Shown: positions 35,497-44,070, counted from the first letter of the stretch. The stretch: DNA of 64,000 nucleotides from Streptomyces griseus subsp. griseus (GCF_000720255.1 NZ_JOJE01000048.1:66247-130246); one strand, 5' to 3'. Notes: generated by a model from the letters alone, not told the origin. Numbers and translations are program-made.

Positions 35497-35856
35497 GGCA
35501 GAACCGTATCGCGATCGCAAGGAGCCACCCCTCCTGAGCTGGTGTGTGGTCAGCGGGCCGGTCGAGCCCTCGGAACCCGCTCACTTCGGCAGGGGTGCCG
35601 AAGCGGGAGGCGATCTGGCGAAGGGTCGTGGTACGACGCCCCCGCACCGTTGGCGCCCGGTCGGCGGCAGGCGTACCGCACAAGGCGGCGACTGGTGCAC
35701 GGATCTGGAAGCAGGGCCAACCGCCAAGGAGGGAACGGAAGGAGGTTACGGTCGGATGGCCGGGCGCCGATCAACAGACCGAACGCGTGCGCTAGATTTT
35801 GCCTCGCCTTGACCGCGATCACTCACGATCTCTCACGCTAGGGAGTCGGCAACCCC
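35497..35856. other. Intergenic region between divergent genes
   Basis: 360 bases between the DinB-like gene and the DUF350 gene. No supported gene. An AT-richer patch near 35795-35840 (GCTAGATTTTGCC) probably contains the DUF350 promoter. Confidence 0.4.
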
Positions 35857-36279
35857 ATGAGCGACATCGTCAACGGACTCGGGCGGGCCATCGCGTACGG
35901 CGGCCTGGGGCTGGTCCTGCTGGTCCTCGGTATCGTCCTGGTCGACGTGCTGACGCCTGGAAAGCTCGGCCGGCAGATATGGGAGCAGCGCAATCGCAAC
36001 GCTGCCGCGGTGCTCAGCTCCGCGCTCCTCGGCATCGGCGGCATCGTGTTCACATCCATCTGGACGACGTACGAGAACTTCGGCAAGGGACTGGCGTCGA
36101 CCGCGGCGTTCGGGCTGCTGGGTCTGGTGATGATGGCCGTGGCGTTCCTGGTGGTGGACCTGATCACGCCGGGGCGCCTGGGTGCGACGCTGGTCGAGTC
36201 AGAGCCCCATCCCGCGGTCTGGGTGACGGTGTCCTGCAACCTTGCCGTTTCCGCCATTGTCTCGGCGGCCATCGCCTGA
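35857..36279 (+). CDS. DUF350-family membrane protein
   Basis: A 140-aa integral membrane protein with four predicted helices in two similar halves: AIAYGGLGLVLLVLGIVLVD followed by VLTPGKLG, and AAFGLLGLVMMAVAFLVVDL followed by ITPGRLG. The paired hydrophobic-then-D-x-[LI]-TPG motif is the internal duplication of DUF350 (UPF0719) proteins. Function is unknown; family members are often encoded near membrane-stress genes. It appears to be a single-gene transcript. Confidence 0.85.
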   Translation: MSDIVNGLGRAIAYGGLGLVLLVLGIVLVDVLTPGKLGRQIWEQRNRNAAAVLSSALLGIGGIVFTSIWTTYENFGKGLASTAAFGLLGLVMMAVAFLVVDLITPGRLGATLVESEPHPAVWVTVSCNLAVSAIVSAAIA

Positions 36280-36695
36280 CGCCCGCTCCCCGTGTTCCGT
36301 GACATCGGTCACACCGGTTTCGCTAACTAAGCGCCCCGGATAGTAGACGCCACCCTGGCGACATATAGGATTTGTCTGGCTTGGTACGGGTGTGTGTCAC
36401 GCCAGGCTTGACGCATGCCGCACGTTCGGCACTTCCCCTCAGCCATCCCGGAACGGGTGGTTCCTGACGGAGCGACAGAATTCCTGAGCGTACGCGGGAG
36501 CCGAATCAGCACGCGTCCACGCCTATGGCAAGGGTCGTGCAGACCTACGAGGCAGCGTAGTACGACGCGCCTTTGCCCCCACGCGAACCCGTCTTAAGAA
36601 TGACGACCCGCCGGGCATCTCCGCAGCTCAGAAGCCGAGTCTGCGTAGACACAGCCGCACAAGGGGCGCTCGGCGATTACCGAGTGAGGTCATTC
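36280..36695. other. Long leader/promoter region of the CAP-domain gene
   Basis: 416 bases without a supported gene. AT-rich ACATATAGGATTTG near 36361-36375 may be a promoter -10 region, leaving about 320 bases of leader. Several short inverted repeats exist but no recognised riboswitch; see rejected items. Confidence 0.45.
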
Positions 36696-37526
36696 ATGGG
36701 TAAGCACCGCAGAAGAGGGCATTTCCGGCGAATATTCATCGTTACCGTCGGCGTGGGCACCGTGGGCCTGCCGTCCGTCGCACTGGCCTGTACCGACTGG
36801 CGGGACAGCGGAGGGCACCAGCTCTACAGCGCCGAGAACATCGCCGCCAAGGACTGGTGGAGCGACGCCGCCCAGGATCGCCCCCGGCACGGCCACTGGG
36901 GCCACGGCTGGAACGGCAAGGAGCACAGCGGGCCCGGTTCCGCAGCGTCAAAGAGTCCGACCGCTGCTGCGAGCACTCCGAAGAGCACCGCGCCGAAACC
37001 CAGGACCACCGCGCCTACGAGCACGGCGAAGAACACGCCGAAGAACACGGCTCCCGCGCCCAGGACCACCGCGCCTACGAGCACGCCGAAGACCACCGCC
37101 TCAGCCACTCCGACATCGCCCAGCTCCCCGAAGGCCACCGCCTCGGCCTCCGGGGTCGCCGCTCGCATCGTGCAACTCGTCAACGCCGAGCGCAGCAAGG
37201 TCGGTTGCTCACCCGTGACACTGAACGCGGTTCTGACCAAGGCCGCCCAAGCCCACAGCGAGGACATGGCAGCCCACCGGAACATGTCGCACACCGGATC
37301 CGACGGGTCTTCCCCCGGCGACCGGATCACGAGTGCCGGCTACATCTGGAGCACTTACGGCGAGAACGTCGCGTACGGTTACGCCACACCCGAGCAGGTC
37401 ATGGCGGGCTGGATGTCCAGCCCCGGCCACAAGGCGAACATCCTCAACTGCGCGTTCAAGGACATCGGAGTCGGACTGGCGCAGCCCGACAGCTACTGGA
37501 CGCAGGACTTCGGCACTGCCCGGTAG
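36696..37526 (+). CDS. Secreted CAP-domain (SCP/PR-1 type) protein
   Basis: A 276-aa exported protein. A signal peptide (RRGHFRRIFIVTVGVGTVGL ending ALA at about residue 31) is followed by a His/Asp-rich segment, a Ser/Thr/Pro/Lys-rich linker (about 85-155) built on a repeated KPRTTAPTST-like unit, and a C-terminal CAP domain (about 158-276). The domain shows LVNAERSKVGCSPVTLNAVL, AAQAHSEDMAAHRNMSHTG, GENVAYGYATPEQVMAGWMS, then SPGHKANILN and IGVGLA. Bacterial CAP proteins are extracellular and of mostly unknown activity. The linker DNA contains a 27-base direct repeat 60 bases apart (36999 and 37059). Confidence 0.9.
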   Translation: MGKHRRRGHFRRIFIVTVGVGTVGLPSVALACTDWRDSGGHQLYSAENIAAKDWWSDAAQDRPRHGHWGHGWNGKEHSGPGSAASKSPTAAASTPKSTAPKPRTTAPTSTAKNTPKNTAPAPRTTAPTSTPKTTASATPTSPSSPKATASASGVAARIVQLVNAERSKVGCSPVTLNAVLTKAAQAHSEDMAAHRNMSHTGSDGSSPGDRITSAGYIWSTYGENVAYGYATPEQVMAGWMSSPGHKANILNCAFKDIGVGLAQPDSYWTQDFGTAR

Positions 37527-37575
37527 CGAACAGCACAGAGCACCGGACAACGCCTGAGCGCCAGGCACACTTCGG

Positions 37576-37745
37576 ATCAACTACTGGCACGCCGAAACCA
37601 CCGGTCGGCCGGGATGCCACGAACCGCTCCTCTCCCTGATCACCGGCCTCGCCGCCGCAGGCCGCCGCACCGCTCATGGCTACTGGCGCTGCGGCGGCTG
37701 GACGGCGCACCACAACATGGACATCTGGCGCAGCATCAGCCCGGT
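37576..37745 (+). pseudogene. Internal fragment of a GH95 alpha-L-fucosidase
   Basis: The plus-strand frame starting ATC 37576 reads INYWHAETTGRPGCHEPLLS, then LITGLAAAGRRTAHGYWRCG and GWTAHHNMDIWR. This is the GH95 catalytic-domain segment (NYWPAE...CHEPL...GRRTA...GW.AHHNTDIWR). No flanking GH95 sequence remains: upstream is the end of the CAP gene region and downstream the GntR promoter. Non-functional. It is the second relic of fucose metabolism in the window, on the plus strand, about 29 kb from the fuconate-dehydratase relic. Confidence 0.75.
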
Positions 37746-37767
37746 CCGCCGACTTCACCGCGTAAGC

Positions 37768-37775
37768 TGTATACA
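37768..37775. promoter_or_regulatory. TGTATACA site upstream of the GntR gene
   Basis: The palindrome TGTATACA, followed by a weaker TGTGCA, 34 bases before the gntR start. The same octamer lies upstream of the dehydrogenase gene at 38660. It is the size and type of an FCD-GntR operator. Confidence 0.65.
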
Positions 37776-37808
37776 CAGAAGTGTGCAGTGAGATGGACAG
37801 GGAGTCTC

Positions 37809-38534
37809 ATGGCCCGGGCGAGTGGCAAGAGTGAAGCGGTTTACGAGCGACTGAAGGGTGACATCGAGTCGCTGCGGCTGCGCCCGGGGGCCAAGCTGAG
37901 TGAGGTGCAGCTCGGGGAGGACCTGGGTGCGTCGCGGACGCCGGTGCGGGAAGCCATCCGGCGGCTGGCCCGGGAGGGGCTGGTCGATTTCGCACCGGGT
38001 GAGGTAGCCCGGGTGGCCGCGATCTCGCTCGGCGGGGTGCGGGCCCTGTTCGAATTCCGCATGCTGCTGGAGCCCGCGGCTGCCGCGTCCGTCTCGGCGG
38101 CAGGCATGGCCGATGAGCGCGTGCTGGTGCCGTTCCATGACCTGCTGGAGCGCCTGGAGGATTTCGACGAGTCCTTCCGCGCGCTGGACACGGCCGCGCA
38201 GGCGCGGTCGTACCAGGAGTTCTACGAGGTGACCGAGGGCTTCGACCAGGCGATCATCTCCGCATGCCGCAATCCCTACCTCGCGCGCACGATCCACGAT
38301 CTGCGCAGCCAGACCGTGCGGCTGCGCCACCTCTCGCACAGCGGGCCGCGCCGTATGCTCACCTCCCTTGAGGAGCACCGGGCGATGTTGAAAGCGATCG
38401 TGCACGGCGATGCCCAGGCGGCGGAGGCGGCATGCCGGCACCACCTCGCGCAAACCCTCCAGGCCCTGATCGAAAGCCTGACAGGCCAGGACCTCGCAAT
38501 CGGCGTGAACGTGCAGCTGGACGTCACGCGCTGA
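37809..38534 (+). CDS. GntR-family regulator, FadR/FCD subgroup
   Basis: A 241-aa regulator. The N-terminal winged helix is complete (VYERLKGDIESLRLRPGAKL, EVQLGEDLGASRTPVREAIRRLAREGL in part). The C-terminal all-helical FCD domain has FEFRMLLEPAAAASVSAA, ...FYEVTEGFDQAIISACRNPY and EEHRAMLKAIVHGDAQAAE with the His residues that bind metal/ligand. Such proteins sense organic acids. It is followed by a dehydrogenase-ABM-cupin-aldehyde dehydrogenase operon, and the shared TGTATACA sites suggest that it controls both itself and that operon. Confidence 0.9.
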   Translation: MARASGKSEAVYERLKGDIESLRLRPGAKLSEVQLGEDLGASRTPVREAIRRLAREGLVDFAPGEVARVAAISLGGVRALFEFRMLLEPAAAASVSAAGMADERVLVPFHDLLERLEDFDESFRALDTAAQARSYQEFYEVTEGFDQAIISACRNPYLARTIHDLRSQTVRLRHLSHSGPRRMLTSLEEHRAMLKAIVHGDAQAAEAACRHHLAQTLQALIESLTGQDLAIGVNVQLDVTR

Positions 38535-38659
38535 GCCGACCCACCGGGACTCACGACGCCATGCGCTCCCCGCCGTCGGAGGCTTCTGAGGGACGACGCC
38601 ACGTCGTCGCCCTGTTCCGGCTCGCGGTGTCCCGTCCATGGCTTACCTCGACCCCCTGA

Positions 38660-38679
38660 TGTATACAGGAATGGATACA
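38660..38679. promoter_or_regulatory. Double GntR-type site upstream of the catabolic operon
   Basis: TGTATACA-GGAA-TGGATACA: one perfect and one single-mismatch copy of the octamer found before gntR (37768), 29 bases upstream of the dehydrogenase start. Confidence 0.7.
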
Positions 38680-38707
38680 ACTTCTTCTCGACGCGAGGGG
38701 CCCTCTC

Positions 38708-39763
38708 ATGCCGCGCACTGTCGGCGCCGCTGACCTGCTGGAGTTCGCCGCCGCCACCGCCGAAGCCCATGGCGTGCCGCCCGCGGACGCTCGTCTGCTC
38801 GGGGACACGCTGGTGACCGCGGAACTGTGGGGCCATCCCTCCCACGGGGTGCTGCGCCTGCCCTGGTACCTCGCCCGTCTCGCGACCGGTGCGACAGCCG
38901 CGGTCGCCGCGCCGGAGGTAGTGAGCGACAACGGCGCGGTCCTGGTGGTGGACGGTCGCGACGGTCTCGGGCAGGTCCTCACCGACCAGGCGGTGACATG
39001 GGGCGTGGAGCGCGCCCGTCGGCACGGGATCAGCGCGGTCGCGGTGCGCAACTCAGGCCACTTCGGAACCGCCGCGTACTTCACCCGCAGGGCCGCCGAG
39101 CAGGGCTGTGTGGCCCTGCTGATCACCAATGCCAGCCCGGCGATGGCTCCTTGGGGCGGCCGGGAGAAACGAGTCGGCACCAACCCGTGGTCGATCGCCG
39201 CCCCCGGCGGCCGCTACGGCACGGTCGTGATGGACATCGCGAACACGGCTGTGGCGCGCGGAAAGATCTATCACGCAAAGGAGCGTGGCGAGCCGCTTCC
39301 CGAGGGCTGGGCCGCCGACGCGGACGGTGCGCCGACCACCGATCCGCGCCGCGCGATCGAGGGCCTGATCCTTCCGATGGCCGGGCACAAGGGCTACGCC
39401 ATCTCGTTCATGTTCGACGTGCTGGCGGGCGTGCTGACCGGCAGTTCCTTCGGCTCGGCCGTCGTCGGCCCGTACCGGCCCGCCGGCCGCAGCGGCGCCG
39501 GGCATCTGCTGATCTGCATCGACATCCGGTCGATGGCCGACCCGGCCGACTTCGAGAAGCGGATGGAGGCACTGATCGAGGAGACGAAGTCCACGCCGAC
39601 CGCACCGGGCACGGCCGAGGTCTTCGTCCCCGGTGAGCCTGAGATCCGCACCGCCGAGCGCCTGCGCAGCGAGGGCATCCCGCTCGCCGACGACACCTGG
39701 GCCTCCCTCGCCGACGTGGCCGCCACCACCGCCGTACCCCTCCCCCTCCCCCGTACTCCATAG
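38708..39763 (+). CDS. Malate/L-lactate dehydrogenase-family oxidoreductase (Ldh_2)
   Basis: A 351-aa NAD(P)-dependent dehydrogenase of the Ldh_2 (MDH2/YlbC/AllD) fold. Landmarks: DTLVTAELWGHPSHGVLRLP at residue 38, VAVRNSGHFGTAAYFTRRAA at 115 with the catalytic His, ITNASPAMAPWGGREKRVGT and NPWSIAAPGG at 145, and MAGHKGYAISFMFDVLAGVL at 225. Substrates in the family are 2-hydroxyacids, ureidoglycolate or sugar acids. It is the first gene of a tight plus-strand operon (11 bases to the ABM gene) under a probable GntR operator. The substrate cannot be assigned. Confidence 0.9.
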   Translation: MPRTVGAADLLEFAAATAEAHGVPPADARLLGDTLVTAELWGHPSHGVLRLPWYLARLATGATAAVAAPEVVSDNGAVLVVDGRDGLGQVLTDQAVTWGVERARRHGISAVAVRNSGHFGTAAYFTRRAAEQGCVALLITNASPAMAPWGGREKRVGTNPWSIAAPGGRYGTVVMDIANTAVARGKIYHAKERGEPLPEGWAADADGAPTTDPRRAIEGLILPMAGHKGYAISFMFDVLAGVLTGSSFGSAVVGPYRPAGRSGAGHLLICIDIRSMADPADFEKRMEALIEETKSTPTAPGTAEVFVPGEPEIRTAERLRSEGIPLADDTWASLADVAATTAVPLPLPRTP

Positions 39764-39774
39764 GAGTTCCCCTC

Positions 39775-40077
39775 ATGATCGCTCTGACCGTGTCCCTCCA
39801 GGTCGTCCCCGGCTTCCGCGACGACTTCCTCGAGGCCATCGAGGAGAACGCCGAGCGTTCCTTCACCCACGAGCCCGGCTGCCGCTATTTCGACGTCGTG
39901 TGCGACCTCGACGACGACCACCACTTCGTCTTCCACGAGATCTACGACGACGAGGCTGCCGTCGAGGCCCACCGGTCCGCGCCCCACTTCGCGGCCTGGC
40001 GCGAGGCGGCAGCGAAGTACGTCGTCCCCGGCAGCCAGGTCAACACACTCTCCCGCCGTCTCTTCCACCACTCCTGA
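39775..40077 (+). CDS. ABM-domain protein (putative quinol monooxygenase)
   Basis: A 100-aa single-domain protein: TVSLQVVPGFRDDFLEAIEE, ERSFTHEPGCRYFDVVCDLD and HHFVFHEIYDDEAAVEAHRS are classic ABM/YgiN motifs, with HFAAWREAA near the end. It is probably a dimeric cofactor-free monooxygenase or accessory protein in the operon. AGGAG lies eight bases before the ATG. It is 14 bases ahead of the cupin gene. Confidence 0.88.
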   Translation: MIALTVSLQVVPGFRDDFLEAIEENAERSFTHEPGCRYFDVVCDLDDDHHFVFHEIYDDEAAVEAHRSAPHFAAWREAAAKYVVPGSQVNTLSRRLFHHS

Positions 40078-40091
40078 TCGGAACCGTCGCC

Positions 40092-40529
40092 ATGTGCACC
40101 GAGCACCCCGCCGAGCCGAACCTCCTGATCCACCCCGACGAGGTCGAACGCTTCGACCGCGGTGGCGGAGTGGCCACCATCCCCTACGTCGGCAAGTGGA
40201 ACTCCGACAAGGCCGTCATCACCACCGGCCAGACCGTCTTCCAGTCCGGCACCGGCCTGCCCCTGCACAGCCACAACGTAGAGGAGTCGGTCCTGATCCT
40301 CGAAGGTGAGGCCACCGCGGAGATCGACGGTGAGTTCTTCGACCTGGAGGCCGGGCAGGCCACCTGGGTCCCGGCCGGAATCCCGCACCGGTTCTTCAAC
40401 CGGGGTGAGGGAGTCATGCGGATCTACTGGGTCTACGGCGGCCGGGACGTCACCCGCACCATCACCGCCACCGGCGAGACCTTCGAGCACCTCTCCGCGA
40501 ACGACAAGGGAGGGGCCCCCACCTCATGA
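40092..40529 (+). CDS. Cupin-domain protein
   Basis: A 145-aa single cupin barrel. Motif 1 is GLPLHSHNVEESVLILEGEA (metal-binding H-x-H and E) and motif 2 GQATWVPAGIPHRFFNRGE (His). It has an N-terminal stretch PNLLIHPDEVERFDRGGGV and TGQTVFQSGTGL. Possible roles are isomerase, dioxygenase or sensor in acid catabolism. ATG 40092 was chosen since the frame upstream covers the ABM gene in shadow composition. Its last codons overlap the start of the aldehyde dehydrogenase gene (ATGA at 40526-40529). Confidence 0.88.
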   Translation: MCTEHPAEPNLLIHPDEVERFDRGGGVATIPYVGKWNSDKAVITTGQTVFQSGTGLPLHSHNVEESVLILEGEATAEIDGEFFDLEAGQATWVPAGIPHRFFNRGEGVMRIYWVYGGRDVTRTITATGETFEHLSANDKGGAPTS

Positions 40530-41910
40530 CGGGCACCATCCAGACCATCAACCCCACCACCGGCCGGCCCCTGGAAGCGTACGAAGCGTGGGGTGCCGCA
40601 CAGATCGAGACCGCCATCGCACACGCGCACGCGGCATCGCGGGCCTGGGGCCTGGTCCCCGTCCCCGAACGGGCGGCGCGTGCGCGCACTTGGCCCGCAT
40701 CCTGCGCGAGCACAAGGCGCGTCTCGCCTCCCTGGCCGTCCTGGAGATGGGCAAGCCGGTCGGCGAAGCGGAGGGCGAGGTCGAGAAGTCCGCCCTGACC
40801 GCCGAGTTCTACGCCGAGCAAGGGCCCGGGATCCTCGCCGACGAAAAGGTACCCGTAGACGGCGCCGAAGCCTGGGTGGCGCACGAGCCCGCCGGGCTGG
40901 TCCTGGCCGTCATGCCGTGGAACTTCCCCGTCTGGCAGGTCATGCGCTTCGCCATCCCTTCACTGGTCGCGGGCAACGGCGTCCTGCTCAAGCATTCCTC
41001 CAACGTCACCGGCAGCGCGCTGGCCCTGCAGGATCTCTTCGCCGAGGCGGGCTTTCCCGCCCACCTGGTGACCAGCCCGGTCGTCGCGGACCCCGACGTC
41101 CCCGAGGTCACCGCGCGGCTCGTCGAGGACGACCGCATCGCCGCCGTCACCCTGACGGGAAGCAACAGGGCCGGGGCCGCGGTCGGCGCGGCGGCCGGCC
41201 GCGCGGCGAAGAAGTCCGTTCTGGAACTGGGCGGTTCGGATGCCTTCGTGGTCCTGAACGACGCCGACGTCGACGCCGCCGCCACGGCCGCGGTACGGGC
41301 ACGCTTCACCAACTCCGGCCAAAGCCGCGTGTGCGCCAAGCGGTTCATCGTCGGCAGGACGGTGGCGGATGCCTTCACCAAGGCGTTCGTACGGGGCGTC
41401 GAGGAACTGCGGATCGGCGATCCGCAGGACCGTGCCACCCAGGTCGGCCCACTCGCCCGTGACGACCTGAGGGCGGCGATCGCCCGCCAGGTCGAGTAGT
41501 CCGTGGCAGCGGGCGCCCGCCTGCTGACGGGCGGAAAATCCCTGCCCGGCGAGGGGTTCTTCTTCCAGCCCACCGTACTGGCCGACACCGGCCCCGGCAT
41601 GGCGGCCTTCGACGAGGAGACCTTCGGCCCACTGACCGCCCTGGCCGTCGCACGCGATGACGACGACGCCGTACGGTTGGCCAACGCCACCCCCTTCGGC
41701 CTCGGGCTGAGCATCTGGACCGCCGACACCACCCGAGGCCTCGAGCTGGCTCGCCGTGTCACCAGCGGAGCGGCCTTCGTGAACGCCGTCGTCGCCTCCG
41801 ACCCTCGCCTGCCCTTCGGAGGCACCAAACGCAGCGGCTACGGACGCGAACTGGCCACCGCCGGCATCCGCGAGTTCACCAATACCCGCACCTACTGGGT
41901 CGCCCGCTGA
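40526..41910 (+). pseudogene. Aldehyde dehydrogenase (succinate-semialdehyde type) with three inactivating lesions
   Basis: A full-length NAD(P)-aldehyde dehydrogenase by content but broken. The first part (MTGTIQTINPTTGRPLEAYE) is in one frame to about 40680; the rest (ILREHKARLASLAVLEMGKP, VMPWNFPVWQVMRFAIPSLV, ELGGSDAFVVLND) continues in the next frame. The catalytic motif that should read GQSC reads FTNSGQSRVCAKRF, so the catalytic Cys is Arg (codon CGC where TGC is expected). A TAG at 41497-41499 (QVE-stop-SVAAGARLLTGG) interrupts the remaining 136 residues, where CAG or GAG is usual. The last part still carries FDEETFGPLTALAV and LPFGGTKRSGYGRE. It is translationally coupled to the cupin gene. 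Confidence 0.92.
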
Positions 41911-42072
41911 CCTGACCCCGGGGGACGAAGAGCCTGTTGGATCGGGGCACCTGGTACGGCGCCAACTCTGAGTCCATCAGCTGCTGACAACGAGACGAGC
42001 GAGTCGGCACCTCACGCTGCTCTCCCACCGGTGAGTGCCTGTCGACTCGGCGCCCGGCTTCCCGCGCTGTTC

Positions 42073-42552
42073 TTACGGCTTGTGCGCGGTGGTGAGGAAG
42101 TCCAGGACGAGGGGGCCGGCGTGGGTGCGGCACTCCTCGAAGTAGGCGTGCCGGGCTTCGGGGATCAGATGGAGTCGGGCGTTGGGGATGCGGTCGGCGA
42201 GCAGGGGTGCGTTGGCGGTGGGGTTGAGCAGGTCGTCGCTTCCGTGGACGACCAGGGTGGGTGCGCCGATGTCCGGCAGGAGGTCCCAGGCGTTGTGCTG
42301 ATTGCTGGCCGCGAGGTGATGGCGGCGGGCGTGGGCAGGCATGCGAGGGTCGCCGAGGGTGTGGTGCGGGCCGGGATGGGAGGCGAGCCATTTTGGGGTG
42401 TACATCAGCTCCAGCAGGGCCTGTCGCGCGGCTCCAGGTTGCGGTTGCGTCAGGGCTCGGCGGACGTCGTTGCCGCGTTCGACGCTGTGCGGGCCGCCGG
42501 GTGACGTACAGCCGAGAACCAGGGCGCCTACCCGGTGGGGGTGGCGGGCCAC
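42073..42552 (-). pseudogene. Alpha/beta hydrolase lacking the N-terminal half
   Basis: The frame encodes the second half of an alpha/beta hydrolase: ARHPHRVGALVLGCTSPGGP (the strand after the nucleophile elbow), a cap region, then IGAPTLVVHGSDDLLNPTAN (acid) and IPEARHAYFEE (His). The nucleophile G-x-S-x-G and everything before it are absent; upstream the sequence becomes proline/glycine-rich shadow in all frames. Even if translated from 42552, it lacks the catalytic Ser. Confidence 0.75.
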
Positions 42553-42996
42553 CGCCGGGACCCCCGGAGACGGGCAGGCCCACGGTACGCGGGCTGAGTT
42601 GTGCGCGACGCTCCTTGAGAAAATCTCCCATTTCCGACGAATACGCTTCGCTGTACATAGCCGTTAGTGCCGCAGCCCTCGACCGGAAGAAGAGGGGGAG
42701 AGTTTTCTCCCAGGGGTACGGGCGATCGCCGTACGCGCAGTTACGGGCGGCAATCCGCCAGTCCGCGTCAAGGGGGTAAGGATTATTCCCTGGATAAGCC
42801 TTTCCCAGGATGAAATTCTCCCCTTTGCGGGCTCACGCGAGGCTGGCAGGGTCGCTGACACGGCCGGCCTTCGAATGCTTCGTGGCTGTCACGGGTGTTC
42901 CGCGTTTCCACGCGGCTGACAGTGCATCTGAACCCGGGACCCGGCCGAAGACCGGTCGCCCCGAAGTCCCTGAACACACGCTAGGAGCACCACCGC
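42553..42996. other. Gene-free interval with a small hairpin
   Basis: About 440 bases between the truncated hydrolase and the carboxymuconolactone decarboxylase gene. GGGAGA-GTTT-TCTCCC (42696-42711) is a short stem. An AT-rich patch follows (42780-42810). No gene is supported. Confidence 0.4.
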
Positions 42997-43329
42997 ATGA
43001 CCGAACGGAAGAAGTTCGCGCCGCCGGCGATCCAGGAATTCGCCCCCAAACTCGCGGAAGTGACCGACACCGTCCTGTTCGGCGACATCTGGGAGCGACC
43101 GGGGCTGTCCCCGCGCGACCGCAGCCTGGTCACGGTCACCGCTCTCGCCTCCCTGTACCGCGCCGACCAGCTCGGCTTTCACCTCGGCAAGGCGCTGGAG
43201 AACGGCGTGACCAAGGACGAGCTGGTCGAGGCCATCACTCACCTGGCCTTCTACGCCGGCTGGCCCAACGCCATGACCGCCATGAACCAGCTCAAGGCGA
43301 TCGTGGACAACGCCGACCAGTCCGGCTGA
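42997..43329 (+). CDS. Carboxymuconolactone decarboxylase-family protein
   Basis: A 110-aa small all-helical protein: IQEFAPKLAEVTDTVLFGDI, then WERPGLSPRDRSLVTVTALA, the LGFHLGKALENGVTKDELVE helix and ITHLAFYAGWPNAMTAM. This is the 4-carboxymuconolactone decarboxylase/AhpD fold without the CxxC redox pair of AhpD, so a decarboxylase-like or unknown role is more likely than peroxidase. It appears monocistronic, with a hairpin at 43341-43363 after the stop. Confidence 0.88.
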   Translation: MTERKKFAPPAIQEFAPKLAEVTDTVLFGDIWERPGLSPRDRSLVTVTALASLYRADQLGFHLGKALENGVTKDELVEAITHLAFYAGWPNAMTAMNQLKAIVDNADQSG

Positions 43330-43340
43330 CTCCTCCCTGA

Positions 43341-43363
43341 AGCCTGCACCACCACCGCAGGCT
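43341..43363. terminator. Hairpin after the carboxymuconolactone decarboxylase gene
   Basis: AGCCTGC and GCAGGCT form a perfect 7-bp stem with a 9-base loop, 12 bases beyond the stop. Confidence 0.6.
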
Positions 43364-43464
43364 CAGTCCCCCCGCCGCCTCTCCCAGCTGACCCCTGGTT
43401 GCCCGGCACCCTCCAGCACAGCGGCGCCCGTTCCCTCGGTCTTCCCGGCTTCAGGAGTCCACGC

Positions 43465-43635
43465 ATGCCCGCCCCGCTCGCCGCGTCACCGCCGATCGCC
43501 GATGGCGCCCAGCAGCGTCGCCCCTCCCCCGTCCACGCGCTGTCGGCATCCCTACTCGGCTTCTTCGTCATCACCCTCGACGCCTCGGTCGTCAACTTCG
43601 CCCTGCCCGACATCCATGACGACCTCGGTGGTGGC
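43465..43635 (+). pseudogene. N-terminal fragment of a DHA2-type MFS transporter
   Basis: From ATG 43465 the frame reads through PSPVHALSASLLGFFVITLD and ASVVNFALPDIHDDLGGG. The first membrane helix with the D1 motif (ITLDASVVN-ALP-I) is typical of 14-helix drug/H+ antiporters. After about 55 residues the sequence leaves the family and runs in frame into the DUF2255 gene. The rest of the transporter is gone. Confidence 0.75.
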
Positions 43636-43698
43636 CCCGACGACCATGACGAGCCCTTCCACTTGCCCCACCGCCACTACAAGATCGGAGAAACACCG

Positions 43699-44070
43699 AT
43701 GCCGACATGGACCAGCGACGAACTCGACCGCATCGCCGGGGCCGACGAGCTGGAGATCGCGCCGCTCCGCCGTGACGGCACCCTGCGGGGGCCCGGCCCG
43801 ATCTGGGTCGTCCGTGACGGGAACGACCTGTACGTCCGCTCCTTCCGGGGCACGGACGGCGGCTGGTGGCGCACGGCCCGCGCGGGCCGACGGGGGCACA
43901 TCAGCTCCGGCGGAGTCGACTAGGACGTCACGTTCGTCGAGGTACCGGACCCCGAGATCAACGACCGCATCGACACCGCCTACCGCACCAAATACGGCCG
44001 CTTCGGCGGTACGTACGTCAATCCCATGGTGGCGGCTCGCCCGACAACGCTGCAGCTTCTGCCCAGATGA
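43699..44070 (+). pseudogene. DUF2255-family gene with an internal TAG stop
   Basis: The frame from ATG 43699 encodes MPTWTSDELDRIAGADELEI, then PIWVVRDGNDLYVRSFRG and WWRTARAGRRGHISSGGVD, followed by TAG (43921-43923) and, in the same frame, DVTFVEVPDPEINDRIDTAY and RTKYGRFGGTYVNPMVAARP to TGA 44070. All parts belong to the small DUF2255 family (about 120 aa), where a Lys or Glu codon is expected at the stop. One base change would restore it. Upstream it is fused in frame to an MFS fragment. Confidence 0.85.

Noticed and set aside
36280..36695. Possible c-di-AMP (ydaO-type) riboswitch before the CAP-domain gene
   Set aside because: A long leader before a secreted protein suggested it, but the conserved core blocks of that riboswitch could not be found, only scattered short stems.
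42997..43329. AhpD-type alkylhydroperoxidase
   Set aside because: The fold fits but the CxxC redox motif is absent, so only the carboxymuconolactone decarboxylase family name was used.
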